A stretch of DNA of 64,000 nucleotides, taken from the NCBI GenBank assembly GCA_905221615.1, contig CAJNDT010006012.1, positions 248,001 to 312,000 on the forward strand, read 5' to 3'. The translations under genes were made by a program, and so were the position numbers. The notes below the pieces were generated by a model that saw only the letters and a list, made by a program, of their open reading frames with translations, had not been told where the DNA came from and ran no database searches. The stretch comes from Symbiodinium sp. CCMP2592 (taxonomy: Eukaryota; Sar; Dinophyceae; Suessiales; Symbiodiniaceae). Below, in pieces: positions 41,693 through 51,689 of the stretch. The first letter of the stretch is position 1; each line of letters begins with the position of its first letter.

Positions 41693-41801
41693 CCCAGAGA
41701 GCCCAATACTCCTTAATTAAGGAATATGGTTTGAATCATAATATGAATCCCCTTGTGGTTTAAGGTATATTCCTTAATTAAGGGGTATAGGGCTCTCTGG
41801 G
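41693..41801. repeat. hpC fold-back element
   Basis: CCCAGAGAGCCCAATACTCC on the left and GGGTATAGGGCTCTCTGGG on the right. The AGCCC block replaces ACTCC of other copies in both arms. Confidence 0.95.
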
Positions 41802-41904
41802 TTGGAAAAGCCATGTGGAAAGGCCGGGCACATTGGTTCGTGCACTGTGACGCACACTCACGCTAACAGACCGCTCTGACGTGAGTAGTAATTCAGTACC
41901 CAAA

Positions 41905-42015
41905 TTCTAAACCCCAAACCCTAAACCCCAAACTCCAAACCCTAAGCCCTAAGCCCTAAACCCTAAACCCTAAACCCTACAAGCCCTAAACCCTTACCCT
42001 AAGCCCTAAACCCCC
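41905..42015. repeat. Telomere-like CCCTAAA tract
   Basis: CCCTAAA and CCCTAAG units. Confidence 0.9.
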
Positions 42016-42109
42016 CCAAGAAGAGGGCCCTTTCTCTGAGCCAGGTCACGGCTTCGAAGCAGAATCTTCGAAGCTTGGAGGCCCGGAGCGTTTGCCGCGT
42101 TTTTTCGGG

Positions 42110-42440
42110 TTTCCTTTCAGGGCTCCTTGCAGGGTTCCTTTAAGGGTTCTTACCTTGAGGGCTCCTTTAAGGTTTCCTTTAAGGGCTCCCTTAAGGCTTC
42201 CTTTAAGGCTTCCGTCTTGAAGGGTTCCTTCTTGAAGGGTTGCTTGAAGCATTCCATGAAGAGTTCCTTTAAGGCTTTAGTTGCGGGCTTTGGGTAAGGG
42301 TTAAGGGTTTGGGTCTGTTAAAGATAAAAGCTCTTTGCGGGTGAGGGCTTTAGTCCAGTTTCGAATTGAGGGTTCGGGGGTCTAGGGGTTGGGGGTGTAG
42401 GGGGTTCGAGTTTGGGGTTTGGGGTCTACGTTAGGGTTTG
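42110..42440. repeat. hpT-like GGGTTCCTTTAA words and TTTGGGG words
   Basis: Loose tandem TTCCTTTAAGGGCTCC-type units at 42110-42250, then TTTGGGG/TTAGGGT words. No gene. Confidence 0.65.
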
Positions 42441-42477
42441 GGTCCTAGGGTTTGGGGTTCGAAGGGTTCTTGCAGAC

Positions 42478-42894
42478 TTATGGGTCTCCCCTAGAGAATC
42501 CAAAAGCCGTGAATGAGGGCATTGTCAAGATGGCGCAAGAGTGGTAATCCACAAACGTAGTAGGTTCTCTCTTATCCCAAACTGCAGACCTCCTGGGGGC
42601 ACGCCGCAAAGCAGCTGGAAAAAAATTGCCAACTCTGTTCTCGCGAGATTGAGAAGGAGAAAAGGAAATGATCCTTCTTAAGTCATAGGGATCTTTACGG
42701 GAGTAGGGGGGAGGGGGGTTGGGGTTTGCCACAAGTAGATCCTGGAGCCAACGTGAGCCTACAGACCTCAAGGGATTACGGTTTGGCTTTATGAAAGAAG
42801 ACACCCTGAATAGGCTCTGTGTGCACCGCTCTATCCTCATAATAGCTAGACCCTCATTGGTAGCACTATAACCCCTAAACCCTACACCCCGCAA
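42478..42894 (-). other. Weak open frame, 138 aa
   Basis: Minus-strand frame with basic composition that starts in CCCTAAA words. No recognised domain and an atypical composition (Arg/Ser/Pro-rich). Not called as a gene. Confidence 0.15.
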
Positions 42895-43039
42895 CCCTGA
42901 ACCCTAAACCCTGGAACCCTAAACCTTCAACCTTGAACCCTAAACCCTCCTGGAGCCCAATTCGCCTCAGTCCCAGGCACAGAAGCAGGCGTTGTTGCGA
43001 GCTCAAAAGCAGCAGATGTCAAAGCAGCAGGCCGGATCT

Positions 43040-43175
43040 GCGCGTTTAGGGTTTCGGGTTGAGGGGTTGAGGTTTAGGGTGTAGGGGTTAGGATTTAGGT
43101 TTAGGGATTTAGGGTTTAGGGTTAGGGTTTAGGGTTCGGGGTTTGTATAGGGCTTTTAGGGTTCAGGGTTATGGT
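43040..43175. repeat. Telomere-like TTTAGGG tract
   Basis: TTTAGGG with GTGTAGGG and TTCAGGG variants. Confidence 0.9.
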
Positions 43176-43369
43176 TCAGGGTTTAAGTAGGTTTACGTCC
43201 GAGTTTCTGTAGTGTCTGAGGGCTTTCTTCTCTTTGGGTGGCCTGCAGGTTTAGTTTTTTGTTTAAGTCAGGGCATCGCAGCCTCATCGGAAACCTTTCC
43301 CCTGGCCCTTACTAAAGACTTTGTGTCCTATAGCAAGGACCTTGCTATAGAATCTAATCATGTAGTACG

Positions 43370-43485
43370 GTAGAAGCCTAAAAGTTGGAAACCCCATAGC
43401 CTCAATCCTTGAGAGTGATGTACAGGGAATCCCAGCACTATTTGGCCTTAATCCGGTTTCCAACTTTACGGGGTTCACTTATTGT
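43370..43485. repeat. hpL fold-back element
   Basis: AAAAGTTGGAAACCCCATAG on the left and GGTTTCCAACTTTACGGGG on the right. The interior CAGCACTATTTGGCCTTAAT is shared with 5621. The arms carry GGAAACC where hpD has GGAACAT or GGAATAT. Confidence 0.85.
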
Positions 43486-43559
43486 AGGTTTAGAGATTAT
43501 TCCACACGTCCTACAGACCCCCAAACCCTAAACATTAAACACCACAACCCCAAACCCTA

Positions 43560-43672
43560 TAGTAGAAGCCAGAAAGTTGGAACATCATTATCCTCATGCC
43601 CTTAAGGTAAACTATAAGGGATCCTAGCACCAATCCTCCTAGAGCTATGTTCCAACTTTCTGGGTTCTACTA
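43560..43672. repeat. hpD fold-back element
   Basis: TAGTAGAAGCCAGAAAGTTG then GAACAT on the left; ATGTTCC then AACTTTCTGGGTTCTACTA on the right. The interior GGGATCCTAGCACCAAT is shared (inverted) with 1387. Confidence 0.95.
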
Positions 43673-43756
43673 TAACCCTCACAGGAGACAGCGGCGAGAC
43701 TGCAGCGGGCTTTCTCCGAGCGCGAGCAGGAACGTGGTCTTTGTTTTTGTATTGTA

Positions 43757-43912
43757 GTATCCTTAAGGGAGGGGTGTCCAAGGGGGGTATATAGCCTAGT
43801 GATCCCTAATCCTCCCTAGTACTCCCTAAGGTACCCTTACAGTCCCCTAAGGATTCCTTATACCCTCCCCCCTTGAACCACCCTCCCTTAAGGATCCTAT
43901 AATTTTAGGAGT
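43757..43912. repeat. hpQ fold-back element
   Basis: TATCCTTAAGGGAGGGGTG then TCCAAGGGGGGTATA on the left; TATACCCTCCCCCCTTG then AACCACCCTCCCTTAAGGAT on the right. Confidence 0.9.
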
Positions 43913-43974
43913 CCTCGGCGCCCGGAGGCAGACAGGCTTCAAGCCTACACCTCGAAGCCATCTGAAGCCTTAAC

Positions 43975-44135
43975 CCTATAACTCTTAAACCCTAAACCCC
44001 TTAGGAGCGAAACCCGAAACCCTAAACCATAAACCCTAAACTCCTTAAGCCCTAAACCCTAAACCCTAAACCATAAGCCCTAAACCCCTTAAGCCCTGAA
44101 CCCTACACCATAAACTCCAAACCCCTTAAGCCCCA
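43975..44135. repeat. Telomere-like CCCTAAA tract
   Basis: CCCTAAACCCTAAACC with CCTTAAGCCCTAAAC variants. Confidence 0.9.
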
Positions 44136-44236
44136 AAGCCTAGAGCCTAGCCCAAAGCCTGAAGGCCCAAGCGGCAGAGGCCCTCTAAACACCAAACCCA
44201 AGTCTTCAGATCCATAGCAAAGTGAATGAGGGACCC

Positions 44237-44343
44237 TACTTGGAGGTTCATGTTAAGTGGGGCTATAAGTCCCCAAATATGGGTTGTAAGTATAGTTACC
44301 CTGCTTGTAACCCTACTTATAACTACCCCTGAACCTCCAAGTA
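44237..44343. repeat. hpH fold-back element (block TTCATG)
   Basis: TACTTGGAGGTTCATGTTAA on the left and ACTACCCCTGAACCTCCAAG on the right; one internal mismatch region. Confidence 0.9.
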
Positions 44344-44402
44344 GAATAAGGCCCATAACAGGACTGAGACCCGTCTTTCAACTTAACGGTGCAAGCGGCT
44401 TA

Positions 44403-44480
44403 GGGTTTAAGCTTTCTGGTTAGGGTTTAGGGTTTAGGGGTTTAGGGTTTTTAGTAGTTTGGGGTTTAGGGTTCAGAGTC
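44403..44480. repeat. Telomere-like TTTAGGG tract
   Basis: TTTAGGG units. Confidence 0.85.
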
Positions 44481-44539
44481 AAAGGCTTTTCCTGGCAGGA
44501 AGCTTTTTGAACCCCGGGTTTCAGGGTTTGGGGGTCGAC

Positions 44540-44689
44540 TTGTAGTAGTTCATCATGGCAGAAGCAGACCATCATGGAAACTCGTGGCCGCTTCGATTTC
44601 TTGAGAACCACAGGAACAGCCCTAGCCAAGACCTGTCGACCCGGAGTAAAACCGGAGTCTCGGCAATCACCAATCCTATGCTTGTGCAT
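44540..44689 (-). CDS. Exon-like fragment, unknown product
   Basis: Minus-strand frame starting MHKHRIGDCRDSGFTPGR, then VLARAVPVVLKKSKRPRV and MMVCFCHDELLQVDP, after which it runs into telomere-like words. About 50 residues look like normal protein. No family is recognised. Confidence 0.2.
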
Positions 44690-44722
44690 TTCTTAGCATC
44701 CTTGTCTACATTGGGCCGCTAG

Positions 44723-44837
44723 TGTACAGGGATATCGGGGCCTTAATAATTAGAAAGGGTTTGGGGTGATACAACACTATGATTAGCCTAAGGAACCCCC
44801 AAAACCCTATTCTACTTATTAAGGCCCCTACAGTACA
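44723..44837. repeat. hpK fold-back element
   Basis: TGTACAGGGATATCGGGGCC, TTAATAA on the left; TTATTAAGGCCCCTACAGTACA on the right. Best-preserved hpK copy. The interior is AGAAAGGGTTTGGGGTGATA. Confidence 0.9.
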
Positions 44838-45591
44838 TAGGTGTTGGGCGGCGCGCTGCAGCCTGAGGACCACCCCCGAAACCTTGCACCCCATGTCGTA
44901 AGGACCAGAAGTACACCGAGCAGCTTCTCATGGAGCTGAAGTCGTACCAGCTCCTTGGAGCCCAAATTGACGCCTAACGCCCTCATCGGCTGCGATACCG
45001 CCCGAAGCTTTAAGACACTCACAGACCCTGACATCTGGGAATGGTCAAATCTAAAGCCATCTTTGATGCCCGTCCATGGTGGCACTGCAGGACAGTTCGC
45101 CAGTGTTAGAGTCAGGACCCGCAAAAGGAGCCTCTCTAGAGAACCCCATGATCGAAACCTATACCCAAAGTACACAAGCCTGAACACCCGAAATCCACAC
45201 CCTAAACCATCCTGAACCCTAACCCTGACCTCTAAACCCGAGATCAGAAATGCTAAGCCGGGGGACATCTATCCTAGGGATGAAGGCACCTTGTGTTTAA
45301 AAAAACCTGGAGGAAGCCAAGACGCAACTGCGAAATCTTGGTAAAACATCCCCGAACCCCGAACCCTAAACCCCGAGCCGTAAGCTCGGAATCGTAAACC
45401 CAAAACCTTAGACCCTAAACACCAGACCCGAACCTGAAGCCCTAAACCTTAAACCCTGAACCCTAGACCCCAAGCCCTAAACCATAAATCCTGAACCCAA
45501 AACCTTAGACCCTACCTAGACCCCCCAAGTACTCTCTAACATATCCCAGATACCCACTATTACGGACCATAAGGGCTCTATTACAGGGTAC
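44838..45591. other. No supported gene; CCCTAAA words
   Basis: An 86-aa plus frame at 44955-45215 and a 146-aa minus frame at 44828-45268 overlap, neither recognisable. Degenerate CCCTAAA tract at 45350-45530. Confidence 0.35.
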
Positions 45592-45727
45592 TACTTGGAG
45601 GGTCGGGGGACTTAGTAACTGGTTATTTTAGGGACTTATAAGTACCATAACCCCAATTAGGGTCCCTTTTAGGATACTTATAAGTCTACTTCCTACCTAC
45701 TTACTAAGTCCCCCGACCCTCCAAGTA
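45592..45727. repeat. hpA fold-back element (block GTCGGGG)
   Basis: Perfect terminal 22-bp arms and the same orientation as 22238. TA at both ends. Confidence 0.95.
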
Positions 45728-45842
45728 GGGGGGTGCTGGTAAGCCTTAAGCCTTAAGCCCTACTCGAGGTCTGAGCTGGCAGCCGCAGAGGAGCGCGAGG
45801 CAGGACGAACTTGGAGCTCCCAAAGCTTTCTCTAGGGGTGCG

Positions 45843-45885
45843 GTTTAGGGTTTAGGGTTTAGGGTTTAGGGTTTAGGGTTTAGGC
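45843..45885. repeat. Telomere-like TTTAGGG tract, pure
   Basis: Six uninterrupted TTTAGGG heptamers. Confidence 0.95.
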
Positions 45886-45887
45886 TA

Positions 45888-46002
45888 GGTTCCTGAGTAG
45901 TGCCCTTTTGCCCCTTTTTTAGTTTAGGGTCCCCTTATTAAAACCGAAGAGTAGGAAAAAGGGTAGCCTTATTTTAAAGGGGTTACTCAGAAACTTTCTC
46001 TA
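45888..46002. repeat. hpS fold-back element, divergent
   Basis: GTTCCTGAGTAGTGCCC and TTTTGCCCCTTTTTTAG on the left; CTTATTTTAAAGGGG and TTACTCAGAAAC on the right. An imperfect stem. Confidence 0.7.
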
Positions 46003-46008
46003 GGGGTC

Positions 46009-46115
46009 TAAAGTAGAAGCCAGAAAGTTGGAATATGGTTATCCTAAGCCCTTTATGGTAAATTATAAGGTATCCTACCCTGAAACCATATTCCAACTTT
46101 CTGGAGTTCCCTTTA
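46009..46115. repeat. hpD fold-back element
   Basis: Same interior as 34879; arms AGCCAGAAAGTTGGAATATG and CATATTCCAACTTTCTGGAG. It begins 7 bp after the preceding fold-back ends. Confidence 0.95.
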
Positions 46116-48079
46116 AAGGACCCAATAATTAGGTACCGAGGTTTAGGAAGTAGTTATGTAGGTTACTATCATGGGGAGTATATTATGGTCGTTAAGTACT
46201 TGGACCCTTGCACCCTGCTAGGGGTCCAGGAATTTAGGAGTTTGGGAGTTAGGAGTGTAGGAAATTCGGAGTTTCAGATCTAGGGTTAAGGAGTTTAGTT
46301 TCAGAGTTTAGGAGTTGAGGGTTTCGAGTTTCGAGTTTAGGCTTTCAGAATTTAGGGTAGGGTTCCAAGCTCAAGCACCCAGGTGTTATAGGGGCTTCAG
46401 AAACCATAACTGTGCCTCACGCTCCATGTATGAGGAACTGGGATTCAGCTGGGTATAGAAGTTTGAATAATGATGAGTATAAGTATGCTCGGGTCGTCCA
46501 ACTATACTATATTTCACATTACACCAAACTCCTCCATAATTCTGGAGGTTCCTACGGATGTTTGGGGCATCCTTCGGAAGGCCTGTCTTAGAGTTTAAAG
46601 GGCTTAGGGTCTAAAGCCTAGGGTAGAAGGTATAATTATCTACGGCATGGAGTTCATATTTCGTGGCAGTACAGTACTCATGCCTGAGGGGTTCAGGGTA
46701 CCGGGTACGACCTCAACCCCGAGCACTAATCTTTAGCTGATCGAAGTTACTTGGGTCTAAGCTCGGCTTGCCTGGCACGGCGCATTGCACTACTGTTCCG
46801 GCACAGACCGCTGAACACACAAGCTGGGCGACTCTGCGTCGTCGAATTGCTGCAGTACAGGTGGGAGTGCACGAGCAAGGCGACGTCCATAGGTCAGCGG
46901 TAATGAATCACATCATGCGATACATGCAGTTTGCAGGTGTGCAGGGTGATGGTTCCCCACCCTCTGCATTGCCGTCAGCTCGCCACTCCGACAAGAGTTT
47001 CGGAGGTGGACATGTACAACTGTTCCAAACAACTCTAGCTTCCGCCATGAAAATGACTCGAGGATCCACAAATTTGTCCCACACACAGACTGCCTAATAT
47101 CAGGTCACGGGTCTGCGTTTGGGAGTCGCTGTTGCCCTTGACTTGATTTTCAGGGCAGCGCAGGAACTCTCGCGCCCTAAACCCCACAGCCACTGCAAGG
47201 CCCAGGGGATGAAGCGCTATGATTGCCGAGATCTGCAACGCAAGAACAGGCACAACCATACACAACAAGCGCATGGTAAAACCAACCAACACATAGGCCC
47301 TTCATAGCAGGGTCCTTACCACAAGGATTTCTAGATAAGACATCACAGCCGTAGACACTCAGCCCTTGACCAGAAGGTCATCCAGAAATCCATAAGGGAT
47401 TCAATCAAGGACTAAACCTTCAACCATGCCAAGGATCCGTTTACAGTCGATTGTACTCTTTGCTAGTACAGCCTCAACCATTTCAACGATCCCCCTACGC
47501 TCATGGTATATTTCCTGACGATGGTGGGGTGGCCTTGGCTAGGCCCAGTTCCCCGTCGATCCGGAGACGCATGCAGTGGTTTGCCGGCAGCTCGAGGCCA
47601 GGCCCACCTCCGAACCCCCACAAGCCTAAATGAAAAGCTCTTAAATGCAAACCGTGATATGAATCTCTAACCGAATCCTAGTTTGGAGGTTAGCATTTGC
47701 TGGCTAGAGGCCTCAACCCATGACCAATTCCTAAAGGGAGTTTTTTCAGAGAGTGGGAACCCTGTAACATGGACGCGATATACGGGGATCCCCATTGCGT
47801 CCCTAAGATATGGAACCCCGAAATTTCCAGCACCCTCGACATTTCTGGACCCGTAGGCCCCCAAAGAAGCCTTCTCAGCCTGACTGAACCCTGGGCCCTA
47901 TCCTTCGGACCTTAAGAAACAAGAAAATTCCTATATCCTACACTCCAAGCCCTACCGAAATAGCTGCCTCAGCCCTAAGGACTAAAACACCTAAGCCAGA
48001 AAGCCTCGAAAATCCAAAGAGGCCGCACGATCCGAGCTCCGTGCGGAGGAGGCCATGCCCTCCACGACCCCCCCCCCAA
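46116..48079. other. Long stretch without a supported gene
   Basis: TTTAGGAG/TTCAGAG words at 46225-46370. From 46740 to 47640 the sequence is nearly free of telomere-like words, with open frames at 46768-47097 (109 aa), 47119-47307 and 47451-47633. These lack recognised domains; unknown exons are possible but not demonstrable. Confidence 0.35.
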
Positions 48080-48175
48080 GGGTGCAGGGGTTTGGGGTTT
48101 AGGGAGTTCAGGGTTTGGGGTGTTTAGGGTTTAGGGAGTTTTAGGGTTTAGGGAGTTTGGGGTTTAGGGAAGAGA
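48080..48175. repeat. TTTAGGGAG tract
   Basis: Recurring GTTTAGGGAGTTTAGGG units. Confidence 0.85.
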
Positions 48176-48399
48176 TGGCTTAAGGATCGAGGGCTTTTGG
48201 GTTTATGGGTCCGTCCGGGGCTTGGGCTCAGACGTTTCGGAAATACTGTTCATGGTGTTTGGGCTTACAAGGCTTGGGGAAGTTGAGAGTGCGAGCTTCT
48301 AGAGTTTTATGCAGCATCCTCTTGACAGGACTCGAATCCCGAAGCCATAATTACTAAACCGTAAGCTGTTCAGTTGTTCAGAGTTTATGGCGGGTTTAC

Positions 48400-48497
48400 G
48401 GTCGGGGTTTAGGGGTTTAGGGGTTTAGGGGTTTAGGGTTTAGGGGTTTAGGGTTTAGGGGTTTAGGGTTTAGGGGTTTAGGGTTTAGGGTTTAGGT
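48400..48497. repeat. Telomere-like TTTAGGGG tract
   Basis: TTTAGGGG and TTTAGGG units in near-regular alternation. Confidence 0.95.
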
Positions 48498-48571
48498 TGA
48501 GCTTTTTTGAAAGCTTAGAGTTGGGGCTCGGATTTCGGCTCTCCGGCTCTTCAGGGGTTTACCTGAACCTC

Positions 48572-48640
48572 AAGTAACCTACCCTTTTTAAAGGGTAAAG
48601 AACTCATATTTAGGGAACCCTAGAAAGGGTAGGTTCCTTA
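48572..48640. repeat. hpS-like short fold-back
   Basis: AGTAACCTACCCTTTTT on the left and AGAAAGGGTAGGTTCCTT on the right. Confidence 0.75.
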
Positions 48641-48787
48641 GGGTTTAGGGCTTACGGTTTAGGTGAGTTCGAGGTGTGCTTTTATGCACGATTTGATTAG
48701 CTGACCTCGGTTTTCTCAAAGGTCCGGGATGGAATCCGGGTCCGGCAAGAAAGTAGTCTTCATATCCAGGCCCCGGTATTTGATGGG

Positions 48788-48912
48788 TATAACTTAGGTA
48801 CGGCCCCCACTCAGTAATAGTTGAATAATATTCATAATATAGACATATTAGGACCTTATAATAGTAGCCCTATTATAGGCTCTTACTATTTGGGGGCCGT
48901 ACCCAAGGTATA
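48788..48912. repeat. hpR fold-back element, single copy
   Basis: TATAACTTAGGTACGGCCCC on the left and GGGGCCGTACCCAAGGTATA on the right. The A/T-rich interior is itself partly palindromic (TATTAGGACCTTATAATAG). Confidence 0.9.
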
Positions 48913-48960
48913 GCGGTATGACTTCGATATTGATTGAGAGCCAGGCCACAGCATGGCCCA

Positions 48961-49061
48961 AAGGCTCCATGTACCCTTATAGTAGATACTTAGGCCGTAA
49001 AGTGGTCCCTATGTAGGTACTTTAAGGCCTAAGCATCTACTATAAGAGTACATGGAGCCTT
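48961..49061. repeat. hpJ fold-back element
   Basis: AAGGCTCCATGTACCCTTAT then AGTAGATACTTAGG on the left; CCTAAGCATCTACTATAAG then AGTACATGGAGCCTT on the right. Confidence 0.95.
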
Positions 49062-49194
49062 AGGAATGGTAGTGGCGCGGCAAACCCGACAGAGTTGGCT
49101 TGTTCTCAGGTACACAGATGCGCCTCACCCACGCCCTCAGATCTCAAACAAGGAAGTTCTCATTCCCTAGGCAGCGGAAATCCGAAACCTTGAA

Positions 49195-49420
49195 AAACCT
49201 AAACCCCTAAACCCTAGAACCCCAATTCCTAAAGCCCAAAGCCATAAACACCAGATTCAACCCCAGATACCGCAACCCCAACCCCTAAATCCTAAACCCC
49301 AAAGTCCTAAACCCTGAACTCTAAACCCCCAGACCTACACCACTAAACCCCTAAACCCTTAAACTTAGTTCGTAAACCCCAAAGTCCTAAACCCTAAACC
49401 CCTAAACTTAATTCGTAAGC
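49195..49420. repeat. Telomere-like CCCTAAA tract, degenerate
   Basis: CCCTAAA, CCCCTAAA and CCCCAAAGTCCTAAA words. Confidence 0.85.
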
Positions 49421-49430
49421 CCCCCCATGA

Positions 49431-49521
49431 CTTACTTCTGGTTAGTAGGGAATGGACCAATGGTAGTAATAGTAGATATAATGGTACCCCATTCCTCCAT
49501 CCCCTACCAACCAAAGGTAAG
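49431..49521. repeat. hpE fold-back element
   Basis: CTTACTTCTGGTTAGTAGGG on the left and CCCCTACCAACCAAAGGTAAG on the right. Confidence 0.9.
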
Positions 49522-49582
49522 TTGTACGATTATTAAGGCCCCTATATTATAGTACCCCTATAGATCCCTTATAAGGCCCCTT

Positions 49583-49605
49583 TCATTCCCTACTAACCAA
49601 AGGTA
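49583..49605. repeat. hpE solo arm
   Basis: CATTCCCTACTAACCAAAGG followed by TAAG is a single right arm without its partner, embedded among hpT-like words. Confidence 0.7.
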
Positions 49606-49689
49606 AGATACCCGAAACCCTGGAACCCCTATAGATTCCTTAAAGGAGCCCTTGTAGACCCCATACGTAAGCCCCCATGAAGCCCCTAT

Positions 49690-49820
49690 ACCCTCATAGT
49701 ATCCCGATAGATCCCTTTAAAGGGACCCTTAAAACTACCCATGAACCTCCAAGTAAGCCCTAAACCCTATACCCTCATAGAATCCCTATAGATCCCTTTA
49801 AAGGGACCCTTATAACTACC
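49690..49820. repeat. hpT-like tandem words with hpH solo arm
   Basis: ATAGATCCCTTTAAAGGGACC occurs twice. Between the two lies a single hpH arm, ACTACCCATGAACCTCCAAG (about 49735-49754), without a partner. Confidence 0.7.
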
Positions 49821-49924
49821 CACTACACCCATAAAGCCCCAGAGGCCGCCAACGACGCCTTGGCCGCTGAGCTTGGAGAGGCCGAGGCCGCCAGCGCAAG
49901 GAGGGACCCCCGGCGGCCTTCTGG

Positions 49925-50330
49925 GCGTTTAGGGTTTAGGGTTTAGGGTTCAGCAGCTCCGGATCGAGCAGTTCTAAAGTAGAGTTGTATTTACGGTTTA
50001 GAAATAACACCCACCCACCCTTAGAATCCCATAACATAAGCCATGTAAAGTGTTTCATCATTATTCAAAGAGTTCTACCTGCAATCTAGCCTGTCACACT
50101 TTAATGTCGCCTTTCTACACCACTAGGAAAATACAACAGTTCATATTGCTCCCACAGCTGATTTATTTTTTTAAGGTTGTTGAGCTTAGACTTACCTTAG
50201 ATTCCTCCAACCAACTAGGTGTGTTGTATATGTTGCAAGATATTTATTCATAGTTAGTTGCCAGTCTTGGGCAAGCTAAACCTTAGGTTCAGTCGGTGAA
50301 TTAATTACTCTGGAAACATTTGCGGCTGTA
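49925..50330. other. Spacer before satellite block
   Basis: A few TTTAGGG heptamers at 49925-49950, then A/T-richer unique sequence with a 67-aa frame (50050-50253) that is not recognisable. Confidence 0.4.
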
Positions 50331-50660
50331 GCTAAACCTTAAATTTCCTATGGTGTCAACACCGTTGCTTGCTTGTTTTAAGTAAAGCACGTCAAAGATG
50401 GAAGTTGCTGGTGTCGCTAAACCCTAAGTTTCCTATGGTGTCAACACCGTTGCTCGCATGTTTTAAGTAAAGCAAGTAAAAGATTGAAGTTGCTGCTGAA
50501 AGATTGAAGTTGCTGCTGTCGCTAAACCCTAAATTTTCTATGGTGTCAACACCGTTGCTTGCTTGTGTTAAGTAAAGCAGTTAAAAGATTGAAGTTGCTG
50601 CTGTTGCTAAACCTTAAATTTCGTATGGTGTCAACACTGTTGCTTGTTTATTTTAAGTCA
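50331..50660. repeat. Tandem repeat, 85-105-bp units, 4 copies
   Basis: GCTAAACC starts at 50331, 50416, 50521 and 50606. Each unit contains CTATGGTGTCAACACCGTTG and a TTTTAAGTAAAGCA segment. The 105-bp unit has an extra 20-bp internal duplication of AAAGATTGAAGTTGCTGCTG. GGTGTCAACACC is a perfect 12-bp palindrome. Confidence 0.9.
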
Positions 50661-50866
50661 GGTTCTAGGGTGGGGAAGGCATGTGGCACGGAGGACTGTC
50701 CTGAGAGCGAAACAACTCCGGATGTAAATGTCGTCTTGCAGAGAATAGATGCGAAGGACCTGGGCAGTTCTTTGAGTAGGTGCTAGGGTGGGGAGGGGAT
50801 TGTGACGGAACATAAAAGAAACACACGCACTAAGAGCGAAGCAATGAATGAAGAGGATCTCGAAAT

Positions 50867-51262
50867 GACCTTAAACGACGAAGGTTTGACCTTAAACGAC
50901 GAAGGTTTGACCTTAAACGCCAGCCCAGGTTGACCTTAACGACGAAAGGGTTGACCTTAAACGACGAAAGGGTTGACCTTAAACGACGAAGGGGTTGACC
51001 TTGAACCACGAAGGGGTTGACCTTAAACCACGAAGGGGTTGACCTTAAACGACGAAAGGGTTGACCTTAAACCACGAAAGGGTTGACCTTAAAGCACGAA
51101 GGGGTTGACCTTAAACCACGAAGGGGTTGACCTTAAACCACGAAGAGGTTGACCTTGAACCACGAAGGGGTTGACCTTAAACCACGAAGGGGTTGACCTT
51201 AAACCACGAAGAGGTTGACCTTAAACCACGAAGGGGTTGACCTTAAACCACGAAGGGTATTA
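50867..51262. repeat. 22-bp tandem repeat, about 18 units
   Basis: GACCTTAAACCACGAAGGGG followed by TT, with starts every 21-23 bp (exactly 22 from 50953 to 51239). Variation is mostly CGACGAAAGG against CCACGAAGGG. Confidence 0.95.
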
Positions 51263-51289
51263 AGGTTTAAATTACTATGTGAAAGAGAG

Positions 51290-51458
51290 GTTTAGGGTTT
51301 AGGGTTTAGGGTTAGGATTTAGGGTTTAGGGTTTAGGGTTTAGGGTTAGGGTTATTTAGGGTTTAGGGTTTAGGATTTAGGGTTTAGGGTTTAGGGTTTA
51401 GGGTTTAGGGTTAGGCTTTAGGGTTTAGGGTTTAGGGTTTAGGGTTAGGGTTCAGCAG
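51290..51458. repeat. Telomere-like TTTAGGG tract, relatively pure
   Basis: About 22 near-perfect heptamers with a few 6-mers (TTAGGG) and one TTTAGGA. It is the longest clean heptamer tract in the window. Confidence 0.95.
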
Positions 51459-51689
51459 CTCTGGCTTTGAAAATTTCAATCAAGCTATTTCTAGTCAAGC
51501 TATCTTCAAGAAGAAACCCCACCCGCCCAGAGAATCCCCTCACATTAGAATTATAGTTTTATTTCTTTTGGCTTGAATTATTTAATACTAACTTACATAC
51601 GACTCAAAGAATCTATCATATTTTCAACCGTTCGCGAAAATAAACACACTAGTGACTTCACCATTGACGTTATTGCCTGGTAGGACCTG

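Noticed and set aside
48310-48340. tRNA T-arm-like sequence (GGGATTCGAGTCC on minus strand)
   Set aside because: Stem does not pair properly and no acceptor, D or anticodon arms could be found around it.
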